Shown here piece after piece: positions 11,726 to 23,280 of a stretch of DNA of 64,000 nucleotides (the first letter of the stretch is position 1; every line of letters begins with the position of its first letter). A program made the translations under genes and the position numbers. This DNA comes from Boswellia sacra (taxonomy: Eukaryota > Streptophyta > Magnoliopsida > Sapindales > Burseraceae): positions 248,001 through 312,000 of the forward strand of contig SNVD02013897.1 of assembly GCA_013180625.2 (NCBI GenBank). The letters run 5' to 3'. The notes under the pieces were generated by a model, which did no database searches, had not been told where the DNA came from, and worked only from the letters and a program-made list of their open reading frames with translations.

Positions 11726-13445
11726 CACTCCTTTTTTTCTACAATCAACATTAAAAAAGTGACTTTTTGGTACCCAAATGTTCTTGGGTCCTTGGGGGTT
11801 AGTTATGGTACTTTTTGGAACCCATATTTGTTTCAAATTAGGATTTCTCTTAATATAGCAAGAATGCACTTTGTGTCCTTTTCTTCCACAATAAGTACAT
11901 GAATGATTAGGATTATTCCTAGAAGATGCATGAACAAAATAGTTTTTAAAATAGTTTTGAATTTTATGAGTTTTATAGCCTAACCTTCTTTTATCAAAAA
12001 CACACCTTTGGTTTTGTAATATAGAATTCAAATTTTTTGTGCTTTTCGTAAAACTATCAACAATATTTCTTAAGTCATTATTTTCCTTTTTCAAAATAAC
12101 ATTTTCTTTCTCTAATTTATCAAAATCCTTTTGTTTTAAAATCTCATTTTCAGTTTTTAATAAATGTATTTGATTTTCCAAACTTTTAAAATCTTTTTAC
12201 TTTAAAATTTCATTTTCATTTTCTAAAGCTCCATTTATTTCCACCAACTCTTCTAATTGAGATAACATGTTTTTGACTTCTTTTTGAAAGCATTGATTTT
12301 TGAATTTTGTTTATCAACATGCACATTTAAATTTTGAAATGCTTCAAGTAATTCATCATATGAAAGCTTAGGATCATGGTTTAGAATACTTACCTCATCT
12401 TCTCTTAAAGCCATGAAGCACATGTTTGCCACTTCGCAATCTTCTTCTTCGGTGGAGCTAGCTTCACTATCATCCCAATTTGTGGCTTTCATTGTTTTGG
12501 ATTTCTTGTTTTGACTATTGAAGTAAGGACAATCCATCTTTACATGTCCCAGTTTCTTGCACTCATAGCAAATGACTTGATCATTTTTCTTATCTTGCTT
12601 TGAGCTTTGCCCTTTGTACTCCCTTCTATAATTCTTCTTGAATCATTGGTTTCTTCTAATCATCCTTTTTAGCTTTCTTGTGATGAATGCAAGATCTTCA
12701 TTTTCTCCTTCATCGTCGGACTCATCATCTTCTTTTGTTGAAGATTTGAAAGCGATATTTTTCTTTTTTTTTTGAAATCTTCTTCATTCTCTTTCAAGGT
12801 GATTTCATGAGTCATGAGAGAACCCATAAGTTCTTCTAATGGTAGTTTGGTGAGGTCCTTTGCTTCTTGAATTGCCGTCACCTTTGGCTCCCAAGATTTT
12901 GGTAGACACCTAAGAATCTTTCTCACCATTTCAACATTAGAATAAGATTTACCAAGAGATTTCAAACTATTAATAATATCCGTAAATCTAGTAAACATTT
13001 CAGAAATTGATTCATCCGATTTCATCTTAAAAAGCTCATAACTATGAACTAGCATACTAATTTTGGATTCTTTAACTTGACTAGTTCCTTCATGAGTTAC
13101 TTCAAGTGTGTGCCATATTTCTTGTGCCGTAGAACAAGTAGATATTCTATTAAACTCATTTCTATCTAAAGCATAATACAACACATTCATAGCTTTAGCA
13201 TTCAAACTCAATTTCTTTTTATCATCTTCAATAAACTCTTTAGGTTCTTTAAGTATGCATTCCCCATTTTCAATTTTGGTAGGAACAAAAGGTCCTTCCA
13301 AAACAATAGACCACAAATCATAATCAAAAGATTTCAAGAAATTACTCATTCTAGTTTTCCAATAAGAGTAATCACTTCCATTAAAAAATGGAGGTCTAGA
13401 AATAGAAAGTCCCTCAACATATGAAGTTGAATTAAAAGTTACCAT
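11705..13445 (-). pseudogene. Copia gag, frame-broken
   Basis: Starts MVTFNSTSYVEGLSISRPP at 13443-13445. The UBN2-type gag core continues to about 12780 (SYWKTRMSNFLKSFDYDLW, then EIWHTLEVTHEG and LPKSWEPKVTAIQEAKDL). A frameshift near 12770 follows. A CCHC knuckle (CYECKKLGHVKMDC) is readable near 12535-12570, then an acidic stretch, a coiled-coil-like Glu/Lys/Asn-rich stretch, and a second knuckle (CTYCGRKGHKVHSC) near 11870. Gag packages element RNA into cytoplasmic particles. The separate frames and stops show it is no longer one protein. Confidence 0.85.
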
Positions 13446-13483
13446 AACTCAAAAATCGATTAAGATAAAAAAAATGAACAACC

Positions 13484-13497
13484 TTGCTCTGATACCA
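13484..13497 (-). other. Copia primer-binding site (initiator tRNA-Met type)
   Basis: Directly inside the 5' LTR the minus strand reads TGGTATCAGAGCAAGG, matching the 3' end of plant initiator methionine tRNA over TGGTATCAGAGC. It fixes the element's orientation and the LTR boundary at 13500. Confidence 0.9.
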
Positions 13498-13499
13498 CT

Positions 13500-15987
13500 T
13501 GTTGACCCAGGTATGGCAACCCAAGAGGGGGGGTGAATTGGGTTTTAATTTATCAAAACGGATTTGTAAAATTTTTCTTTGAATATCAAAATTATATAAC
13601 TCTTTCTTTGAGAATAAAGGTGAAGAAGATGAAAATAGAATGCAATCAAGAGAATAGCAATAAAGAACAATCACAAGTGCAAGTTAAGGTAAAGAGGATA
13701 GGGATAGAGAGAGTGCAAACTCAATTTACGTGGTTCGGCAAACCTTGCCTATGTCTACGGGCTCCTAGCTCCACGAGCTAAGCTTTCCACTAAGTTGTAG
13801 AAATCTTTAAAACTTGCTTGATGAACAACCTCACCAAGACTTTTTCTTCCAACCCTTGATAACACCACACCAAGAGTTCTTCTTGATGAACAACCTCACC
13901 AAGGCAACTTCCTTCAACTCTTGATAACACCACACCAAGAGTTCTTCTTGATGAACAATCTCACCAAGGAAAGAGTTCTCTCAAGGATAACTTTTTTCCT
14001 TTACAAGTAGATCTCACTCTCACCGTAATACAAGAACAAAGAAAATTTTTACAACAAAAGTACAACTCTCTTCAAAGAGTAGATAAAGAATATAAAAGCT
14101 CTCTAAACTTGATATTTCTCTTATTTATGGCTTGATAGATTCTTGTCTCTTCTTCTTGCTGAATGCATGGGAGAAGGGCTCCTTTTATAGGCAAATGAGA
14201 TGAACTTAATCAAGTGAAGACACCAACTCTAAATTTTCTGCCCATCATAAAAACCGAAATTTTGTCTGCCATTTTTGTTAATGTTCCGTTTGAAATTTGA
14301 AAATATGCAAAACATAAAAGATCTGGAAAATTGAATAAGATTTCCAACGCATCAAGAACCAAGTCATTTGGATATCTCGAGCTCAAGATATGGCTAAAAC
14401 ACCATTCGGTGCTCATGTGACTTGATTTTCCTTTCATGTGTCAGTCCACTGACTTGCATGTGTATTATGTTGGCCTTCTGTTTGCAATTTGAATTTCTTC
14501 GAAGAATATAAAATCAGCTCCATTGAATCATCTTTCCAATGCCACAAGAATCAAGTCATTTGGATATCTCTAACTCAAGATATGGACAAAATATCATTCG
14601 GTACTCAAATAAGTTGATTTTTCTTCTCTGTGTCAGTCCACCAAATTGCATGTCAATTATGTCAGCCTTCCGTTTAAAATTTGAATTTCTTCAAAACATA
14701 TGAAATGTTCTTCATTAAGTCCTCTTTCCAAATTCCACAAGAATCAAGTCATTTTGATTTTTCTAGCTCAAGATATGTCCAAAAGAGTATTCGGTGCTCA
14801 TGTCAGCTGCTTCCATTTGTCTTTCAACTTGCATGATGATTTGGACAACCTTACACTTGTTCTTAAACTTTGGTGCCTTTAACATGTAGTCTTCTCCTTA
14901 GCTTTAACACTTCATTTCAATAAGCCTCTTCTTGATTTTACAATTATTTCAATGAGTAGATAAAGAATATCAAGTTTAGAAAATTTTTACAACAAAAGTA
15001 CAACTCTCTTCAAAGAGTAGATAAAGAATATAAAAGTTTTCTAAACTTGATATTTCTCTTATTTGTGGCTTGATAGATTCTTGTCTCTTCTTCTTGCTGA
15101 ATGCATGGGAGAAGGGCTTCTTTTATAGGCAAATGAGATGAACTTAATGAAGTGAAGACACCAACTCCAAATTTTCTGCCCATCATAAAAACAAAAATCT
15201 TTTCTGCTATTTTTGTCAATGTTCCGTTTGAAATTTGAAAATATGCAAAACATAAGCGATCTGGAAAATTGAATAAGCTTTCCAACGCATCAAGAACCAA
15301 GTCATTTGGATATTTCTAGCTCAAGATATGGCCAAAACACCATTCGGTGCTCATGTGACTTGATTTTTCTTTCATGTGTCAGTCCACCGACTTGCATGTA
15401 TATTATGCCGGCCTTCTGTCTGAAATTTGAATTTCTTCAAAGAATATGAAATCTGCTCCATTGAATCATCTTTCCAATGCCACAATAATCAAGTCATTTG
15501 AATATCTCTAACTCAAGATATGGACAAAATATCATTCGGTGCTCAAATGAGTTGATTTTTCTTCTCTATGTCAGTCCACCAAATTGCATGTCAATTATGT
15601 CAGCCTTCCGTTTAAAATTTGAATTTCTTCAAAACATATGAAATATGCTTCATTAAGTCCTCTTTCCAAATCCATAAGAATCAAGTCATTTTGATTTTTC
15701 TAGCTCAAGATATGTCCAAAAGAGTATTTGGTGCTCATGTCAACTGCTTCCATTTGTCTTTCAACTTGCATGATGATTTGGACAACCTTACACTTGTTTC
15801 TTAAACTTTGGTGCCTTAACATGTAGTCTTCTCCTTAGCTTTAACACTTCATTTCAATAAGCCTCTTCTTGATTTTACAATTATTTCAATGATATTACTC
15901 TTGCACATAAATAAACATGTTAGTAAATCTCAATTAATCAATGTGTATTGTTATCATCAAAATTATCATGTAGCCTTAGGGCTAACA
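13500..15987 (-). repeat. Copia 5' LTR (2488 bp) enlarged by internal duplication
   Basis: This LTR is 875 bp longer than its partner at 8150-9762. A block of about 0.9 kb is present twice: 14042-14955 and 14980-15895. The junction at 14955-14979 is a short filler made of nearby pieces (GAGTAGATAAAGAATAT and CAAGTTTAG). The second block is almost identical to the left LTR. The first block differs at many more positions, for example in the stretches near 14225-14280 and 14455-14520. Tandem 64-bp units occur at about 13819-13975, one fewer than in the left LTR. Confidence 0.88.
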
Positions 15988-16765
15988 TAGTCAACATCCT
16001 AAAAGAATATATAGATATATATCCTAATTAAACAAGATTTTAACAATATGATTGCAATGTGGAATAAAATAAACTATATATTTTATTTATCTATTTATTT
16101 TGTGAAAATAGCTCCTTCCGAACGTATAAAATCCACATAATTATCCTACGTTGCTAACTATTTCAAAGATATGATAATATAAAAGAATGGCCAGAAGAAT
16201 TCTTGAAATAATACAATATTAGACTAACATAATACAACGACAAACTATTCTTAATTACTAAAACATTGAGTCATCATACACCGATGGAAGCAATATACCA
16301 ATCGACACATATCTATTTTACACCAGTAAATAAATGAGTAGTACTACTCTATTCATACTAATTTTGTATAAAAAATTGATGTGTTTTCGTACGTTTATTC
16401 ATATATTATCACTTTTAATTAAATAAATTAATTTTATATGTTTACTACTCTAATTATCTTATGATACATCAAATCAATTGGTAAACAAACTTAGTTTGTA
16501 TGCACTAGTTTATACATAAATTTTCTAAGAATAGCATTATTAAAGTGATACTATTTCATTTCTGTTTCTTTCCTTAATAACCGAAACATATACTTTGGAA
16601 AGTTGATAAATAAAAAAACACGAAAAATAGATAAATCAAAGTAGGAGTTTATTGATAACATAGATTAACATGTGAGAAATCCACGCATTAATCTATCATC
16701 TATGATAGATATACATTTATTTGATACACATCATATAATCTATGGCTGGCTAAGGCTTAAGCGGC
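15988..16765. other. Spacer downstream of the PKS gene
   Basis: AT-rich 3' flank of the minus-strand PKS gene. It begins with the right TSD of the copia element (15988-15992). I see no gene and no clear transposon end inside it. Confidence 0.6.
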
Positions 16766-18148
16766 CTAATAATCAGTAGCAGCACCACGTAGCACGATGG
16801 TCTCCACTGTGAGACCTGGCCCGAAAGCAAACAAGACACCCCAGTCCAGCCCTTCACCGGTGGTGGCTTTGCGTTCCTCCACGGATGTCTTCCTCATCTC
16901 ATCAAGTATAAAGAGTACACTAGAACTCCACATGTTACCATACTCCCTCAAGACATGCCAGCTAGATTTCAGTTTGTCCTTGGTCAAGCCAAGCTTTTCC
17001 TCCACTGCTCTGAGAATCGACGGCCCACCAGGATGAACTATATAGAACATTGAGTTCCAGTCAGTAACGCCAAATGGCGAAAATGTTTCATCACAACATT
17101 TCACAATGTCATTAGCAATCATATCAGTAACGCTTTTGGATAAGAAATATTCTATTCCCATTTCCCGTACGTGTCCAACAATTCCATTATCCGAGTCTGG
17201 GATAATTTTCTGAGAAGTTGATACAAGCTGGAACAATGGACGCTCAATGAAGTTACTTGTATCAGGATCTGCACCAACAATCACGGCTGCAGCACCGTCA
17301 GAGAAAATTGCAGAGCCCACAACGACGTCCAAATACTTATCTGATGGTGCATGAAAGCAAATAACCATGATCTCGGAGCAGACAATGAGAACACGAGCAC
17401 CAGTGTTGCTCTCTGCAATGTCCTTGGCAAGGCGTAGGGCAGTCCCAGCAGCAAAGCAACCACCTTGATAGATCATGAATCTTTGAACAGAAGGTTGAAG
17501 GCCGATGAGCTTGGTGAGCTGGTGGTCGGCGCCGGGCATCTCTCCGGCTGAAGACGATGTACAGAATATAAGGTGCGTGACGTTTGATAAAGGCTGGTTC
17601 CATTCCTTGATGGCTTTCAAAGCTGCTTCTTTACCGAGCTTGGGAACTTCAGTAACCAAAATATCTTGACGTGCATTCAAGGATGAATTCTTAAGTGTAG
17701 TTAACTCTGGAATCTGTTTGATAATTTCTTCTGTCAAGTACATATGACGTTTCCTTATCATTGATTTCTCGCCTGCAAATTGATAACATGTAAGCATCTT
17801 CTCTTTGTTGAATAAAAAACCATATTTGTGCAATTTTTTGGACTACATATAAATTTATGCAAAAGTATTTGCATGCCAATAAACATATGATTAAGTATAA
17901 TACTAGTTAGTAATTTATTTTGCAACCCAAGTTTATTAAATGGTGATGGACATGTACTACTTACATATGCGTTTGAACTTGTCTTTGAGTTGAGTCATGT
18001 GATTGCTCTGGGTGACTCGAAAGTAAAAGTCGGGATAATCAGCTTGGTAGAAAATATTTGGCGGATTAGCAGTGCCGATTGCCAGAATTGTGGCAAGCCC
18101 TCTTGCCCGGCGGCTGCCTGGTTGCATATTTTGATATAATAATTCCAT
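16766..18148 (-). CDS. Type III polyketide synthase (chalcone synthase superfamily), two exons
   Basis: Exons 17965-18148 and 16766-17772 join into 396 codons; the 192-bp intron has GT...AG ends and splits a Cys codon (T|GC, residue 62), the conserved chalcone synthase (CHS) intron position. The family condenses a CoA starter with malonyl-CoA units as a cytosolic homodimer. The triad is present: Cys167 (GGCFAAGT), His308 (VHPGGPS), Asn341 (YGNMW). The usual GFGPG loop reads AFGPG. Cavity sites differ from CHS (alfalfa CHS2 numbering, aligned by eye): T197 is Cys200, F265 is Tyr270 and S338 is Trp343; F215 is kept as Phe218. There is one extra residue in the [11 protein letters not shown] segment. 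So it is probably not a chalcone synthase; starter and product are unknown. No stop or frameshift is seen. Three broken relatives flank it. Confidence 0.93.
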
Positions 18149-18250
18149 CGCTTCCTAAGTTGATTATAATAATTCAAATTGGTTTCTATAAATGGACAAG
18201 ATAGATATTACACCGCACTGGCATTGTAAAAGATTCTAAACAAAGGTGGA

Positions 18251-18257
18251 TTTTATA
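18251..18257 (-). promoter_or_regulatory. Candidate TATA box of the PKS gene
   Basis: The minus strand reads CTATAAAATCC here, about 105 bp upstream of the start codon at 18148. That is a plausible distance for a plant core promoter with a short leader. No transcript start is visible from sequence alone. Confidence 0.5.
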
Positions 18258-18259
18258 GA

Positions 18260-20261
18260 ACCAAAAAGTATGTTTGACATAAATGTCACGTTGATCCCAT
18301 TTAAAAGTTTGCCAAATTAGTAACTTGCGAAACTCTACTTTTATATTATTGGCTCAAAAGGATTTGTTGCAATAATTTTGATTAAGGATGGCCTGTCTTC
18401 GTCAATAACTGTATAATAAAATAATTGATGGATCAAATATGATAAATATGTTAATTTGCAACTTAATATTTCATTCCCGTTAACCAAGGATGGACCATAG
18501 TTTAGGCCTGAGAGGGGCCCGGACTCATCACACTTAAAAAATATTTTAATTTTTTTAAATATTATATTATACAAATAGTATATATTGGGCTTTACTACTT
18601 TGACCTCTTCAGATTTTTTGTATAATTAAATTTATCTAAGGTTATAATTGATATTTTCAATTGATGAATCCACAAATTTTTTTTATTTTTATAATATTTA
18701 ATTAATTAAATATTTTTTAAATAGAAAAATAATACTTCCAAATTAAAAATATATATTTTTTGTATAAATAAGTTTCTTATTAGTGGAATAATTATTATTC
18801 TATATATTAAATAAATAAGAAAGCAATAAATAAATATTCACTTTTTGAGTTTCTATTGCAATTGCATTGTCAATTATGTATACAGCCAAAACTAGGTTTC
18901 AAAACAAAATGGAAATGAAATTTCACTGGCATTGCGTATGTTTTAAAGAGGATCTGTAGAAAAATTTAGCATAAAATCAATTGTCCAAGATATGAAAGAA
19001 CATGAAACTCTTTTTAATACGTAACTAAGTTGATACAATTTTAAATATTTTGTAGAGGCTGTTGAGATTAATAATATTATTTTAATTTTCTTATTATATC
19101 ATATTTTATTGGTCCTAGCCCAAAGAAACCGACACCCACACCAACACCACCCCTCGAACACAAACCACAATCCCAATCCTCTCCCCCCCCGCCCCCACGC
19201 CCACCCACCCCGGGGGCGGGCCGTCCGCCACTATCCTTAACGATTCTGGAGTCTCCCTTCTTGCGTGATAACTAGAAGAAGAATGATTAAAAGGTTTGTT
19301 ATCTTGTTAATACAATTTTCGTACATGATGTAATATTATTATTAGACGGAGACCTGCAATGTAGTACGTCCCTTGCATCTAATTATTTTAATTTGTTTCA
19401 TTTTTTTATGAGAATAACTACCTAAGTATGAAACACATCTTTTGCAGAGTATAGGTATATATCTGTCAATTAGAAAATGATTACGCATTGGGAAAATGTA
19501 AAATAAATAATCAAGTTAGGACGATTATTTTGAGTTGTAGCAAAACTTTAGTTTGATTTGATTAACTCTTAATTAAACTCTATATTTTTTATTATCTAGT
19601 AAGCTTTTATGTCAAAGTGTCAAATTCATTTTCATTTCCTCAAACTCAAAGGCAGAGAAGTAGTATTTTATAAGATGAATACAAAGCTTGATAAGCATTT
19701 AAAATTGTTAAACAACTTGACAGCTTATATACTACTTTGGATTATTACAAATTATGTAACTCATAACTCATAAAAGAATCCAAGATACATTGATTAAAAG
19801 TACGATATTATTTTATATGTCAAATTAAAATTTATATATAAGATATATTAATGGATTTACCACCTTATATATACCTTATATATTTGTGTGTGTGTGTGTG
19901 AAACAAGTGAGACATTATAGTGTGATCTTCCTTGTGGCCTAAGGTGCCCTAACCCCAAATTTACGAATGTTTATAAAATTTATAGTAATTTAATTATTGG
20001 AATTTTACCTTTAAAATTATCTAATTTCTTTTTTTAAAATAAATATGGTCCCCCCAATTTGATTAGATCGGTACGTCCTGTCGTTGTAATACATATATAA
20101 TTGGTCTAGAAATTTTCGATTATATTGATTATTAGAATATAAAAGAGAAAAAAGTTCTAGACATAATAAGCATTTATTAGCTAGTTTAATAAACCAATTA
20201 CAAGTTGAGTGACCCAGAGTTTATTGCAAACTTAACCGTCAGTGACTTGACCAATAGCCCA
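18260..20261. other. Upstream spacer of the PKS gene with a G-rich block
   Basis: Mostly AT-rich with no gene. A stretch at about 18490-18610 (GGCCTGAGAGGGGCCCGG then AT-rich sequence) looks like a worn transposon end. At 19175-19235 there is an isolated C-rich block on the plus strand, G-rich on the minus strand. A (TG)n run lies near 19888-19900. Confidence 0.5.
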
Positions 20262-21190
20262 ATTGCAACCCTTAACCAGTCGTGCCTTCGCCTTCCTCCA
20301 TGGATTTCTTCCTCATCTCATCAAGTATGAAAAGCACGCTTGGACTCCACATGTTCCCATATCACTTAGCACGTGCCATCTCTCTGTCAGTTTGTCCTTG
20401 GCCAAGCCAAGTTTTTCTTCCATCATTCTAAGAACCACCAGGATGAGTTCCATGAGTTCCAATCACTGATGCCAAGCCGATCAGTGAATGTTTCAACGCA
20501 AGGTTGTATAATGTTGTTACGAATGTCCTGAGGAACGGTTCTGGATAAGTAATACTCCATGCCTGCTTCCCGTATGCTTCCCACTATTCCATTCTCCGAG
20601 TTCGGGATAATTGTTTGAGCTACTGAAACAATTAGGAATATTCAACCCTCGGTGGAGCTGCTGGTATAGATATCTGGGTCAGCACCAACAATCACAGCCG
20701 CAGAACCATCGGAGAAAATTGCTGAACCAGCAAGAGCATCCAAGTATGTTTCATCCGGAGCTTGAAAACTCTCAAACATGATCTCACAGCACACAATGAG
20801 AACACGTGCACCAGGATTGTTCTCTGCAATGTCCTTGGCAATGCGGAGAGCAGTTCCTGCTGCAAAGCAACCTAGTTGATAGATCATAATCCTTTGAACA
20901 GAATGCGGAAGGCCGATGAGCTTGGCAAGCTGATAGCAGCACTTGACATCTCTATACCCGAAGATGTACAGAAGATAAGGTGTGTGATATTTGATAGAGG
21001 TCGGTTCCACTCTTGGGCAGCCTTTAAAGCTGCTCCTTTACCAAGCTTTGGTACTTCAGGAACCAGAATATCTTGACGTGTATTGAATGATGCAGCCTTA
21101 TGGGTAGCTATGTTTGGATTCTGTTCGATAACATCCTCAGTCAAGTGCATGTGACGTTTCCTTATCATTGATTTCTCACCGACAAAATAG
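20262..21190 (-). pseudogene. Type III PKS pseudogene B (exon 2 only)
   Basis: This is a broken paralogue of the gene at 16766-18148. It begins at the exon 2 boundary ([13 protein letters not shown]) near 21190, but the splice acceptor AG of the intact gene is CG here, and exon 1 is absent from the next 2 kb upstream. Frame breaks follow the CTSSGIEM segment. The catalytic Cys region is kept ([13 protein letters not shown]), then [11 protein letters not shown] and [18 protein letters not shown] deletion removes residues just before the HPGG block. The C-terminal part reads [20 protein letters not shown] in one frame, again with Trp at the CHS Ser338 position, and stops short of the FGPG loop. 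Confidence 0.88.
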
Positions 21191-22589
21191 CGAGTAAACA
21201 AATTAAAAGAATAATATAATTAGAATTAAAAGAACTGTACAAGTCATCCACTTACAAATTAAAATATAATTAAAGTCTTGATCTATACAATTCTTTTCTT
21301 TCTTCACAACTCAGTAGCCACTTGTCTAATCATTCTTAACGTGACTTCATTTTATTCTTCTCTATATTTCCAAACAGTGCCTATCTTATTTTTGGCATGC
21401 TGGATAGGATTGGATAGGATGGCATTAGAAGGTTATCCCATGTTTGGGTCTAATTTTTTACTATATTTCACTGCATAGCATTGTATAAGTGGCGCATAAA
21501 AGCAACACTATTCCGCGGAATATTAACCCGCCTCCCCCCTTGGGTTTACGTGGTATGAGAGATGAGAGAGCCAAAAATTAATTATTATATTTGTTGCGTG
21601 CAAGTTTTCAGCTACGTGTCAATAAATTATATAATTTATACTATTTAAATTAATAAAATAAATAATTAAATTAATTAAATGATTCCAGTTATTTATTAAT
21701 TACTTAATACTTAAAAAAAATTAAATTATTAATTAGATATAAAAATTTAATATAAATAAATCTATATATTTATTTTAAATTGATATTTATTATATATTTA
21801 ATTTATATTTATTTTAAATTGATATTTATTATTTTTATATTATTTTAATTTTTATAAAAATTTTATACAATCCAATTTAGTCTTTGTACCACACACAGTA
21901 TTGTATAATATTTATACAATACAATGACAATCTAAATACAGTATAAAGTTCACTCCATCCTATACGATATAATTCTATACAATGCTATCCGTTACAGTAA
22001 TAATTATATAATCCTATGCGGTGCACCCAACGCAGCCAGATCTAAGTTAGCTCATCAAGGCCAATTCAACTTTTAAAGGATATATCATTTTATGTTTTTA
22101 TTAATTTTAGATTATCATTCATATTATTAATTTATTCATATTTATTTATAGTTGTTATTAATTTTTATTTATTTATAGTTTATTGTTTATTTTGTATTTG
22201 TTTGTTTTAATTAATGTTAGTCTTACAAATGAATACTAGAAAATATGAATATGGTTTTGAAAAGCTTAAGAAGGAAAAAAGAATTAGCAAAATTAGTTAT
22301 TCAAAAAAGGAGCTCTGAAAAATTTGTTAAAATTAATAAAAAAATTTGTTGATGAAAATTTAGTAATTAAGCAAGAGCAACACATACTAATAGAATCTAA
22401 TAAAGGAAAATAAAATGTTGAATATAACGATAGTCAAATATGTAACATCACTTGTTCTAATGAAGAAAATAAAAAAAAATTGAGAAAAACGTAACAAATG
22501 AATGAATTCAAAACCTTGATGAAATATCTAATACAAATAATTAATATGATCCAAGAAGATAAAAAATTTCTGATAATAAAATGAGCAAC
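21191..22589. mobile_element. AT-rich spacer with a candidate TIR element (about 21441-22032)
   Basis: No gene is seen. Sequence near 21468-21492 (GCATAGCATTGTATAAG) recurs inverted near 21978-21992, and the outer ends read TTTGGGT and, inverted, GTTGGGTG. This suggests a non-autonomous inverted-repeat element of about 0.6 kb. The boundaries and family are uncertain and no target duplication was identified. The region lies where exon 1 of pseudogene B would be expected. Confidence 0.35.
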
Positions 22590-23060
22590 TTATTAGTATA
22601 AAAACAGGTCCTGTTAGAGCATAATACAATTTTTCCGAAAGATGAAATGTTTTAGGCATTTCTCACCTGCATATTATACTAAAAATTATGAAATAGAGAA
22701 AAAAAATTATGATAGAAAATAGTTAGTATGTTCAAAAGATTATGATAAGATATATTGTTTTTGTTCAAATTATTTAATACAAAATGTAGTAGAAGTAGAT
22801 CAAATAATGAGGGAGTTAAAGATTGGAAAAAAGGCATACCATTAACAACACCAATAACAGTTAGTTCAATAGAAATAAGTTTTTCAGAAGTCAAGTTTGA
22901 TGAAATCTTATCTAAGATTAACTATATAGGTCACATAAAAGATTAAATATATTGACTATATTTTCTATTGAAAAAACTTGAATACAAAGATTTGATTAAT
23001 AATTTTACATTTTAAAAGATAAGAAAAATAGATTTTAAATAAAATATTTTTAAAAAATTA
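22590..23060 (+). pseudogene. hAT transposase remnant (TTF zinc finger joined to dimerisation tail)
   Basis: The first part resembles the N-terminal TTF-type zinc-finger region of plant hAT transposases (GPVRA near 22608, then a CFRHFSPAYYTKNYE stretch and a CFCSNYL segment, ending EGVKDWKK). The next readable words (PLTTPITVSSIEISFSEVKF, then LEYKDLINNF near 22977) resemble the C-terminal hAT dimerisation block. The catalytic middle of several hundred residues is missing, so the ends are fused directly. Several stops interrupt the frame. It is a dead, internally deleted copy. Family recognition is by eye. Confidence 0.6.
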
Positions 23061-23139
23061 ATTTTATAATTTTTTTAATAAAATATAGAAGGCCCCATTT
23101 ATAGTTATTGTTGTAAGGCTTATGGAGCTATAATTCCAT

Positions 23140-23280
23140 CCCCTTGATTACAATGATACATCTTAAAGTCATATTTTAAATTATGATATTAATTACTCTA
23201 AAAATATCAATTTTCTTTACATTATCTAGCCATACAAATTCAAGAAATAATTGAAGCAATTATTGCTTGGAAATTATGGT
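23140..23280 (-). repeat. Orphan copy of the PKS promoter region
   Basis: This stretch matches 25900-26035, the upstream region of PKS pseudogene C, including CATCTTAAAGTCATAT, TTAATTACTCTAAAA and GAAGCAATTATTGCTTGGAA. It is probably the promoter of pseudogene B, now separated from exon 2 by about 2 kb containing transposon remnants and no exon 1. Confidence 0.7.

Larger units (their letters stand above)
8150..15987 (-). mobile_element. Ty1/copia retrotransposon (SIRE-like), internally deleted
   Basis: The element lies on the minus strand. Ends are TGTTGACCC...GGGCTAACA on the plus strand, flanked by a perfect 5-bp TSD TAGTC (8145-8149, 15988-15992). Parts in coding order: 5' LTR 13500-15987, primer site 13484-13497, gag, protease, integrase, a short start of reverse transcriptase, polypurine tract about 9764-9777, 3' LTR 8150-9762. 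Gene order protease-integrase-RT is that of Ty1/copia. The internal region is only 3.7 kb because most of RT and all of RNase H are missing, and several frames are broken, so the copy is non-autonomous. The gag and integrase wording resembles plant SIRE/TNT1-94-type polyproteins; the lineage is from memory. Confidence 0.93.

Noticed and set aside
16797..17036. Plus-strand frame inside the PKS gene
   Set aside because: It is the antisense shadow of exon 2, whose minus-strand product has full family similarity and catalytic residues.
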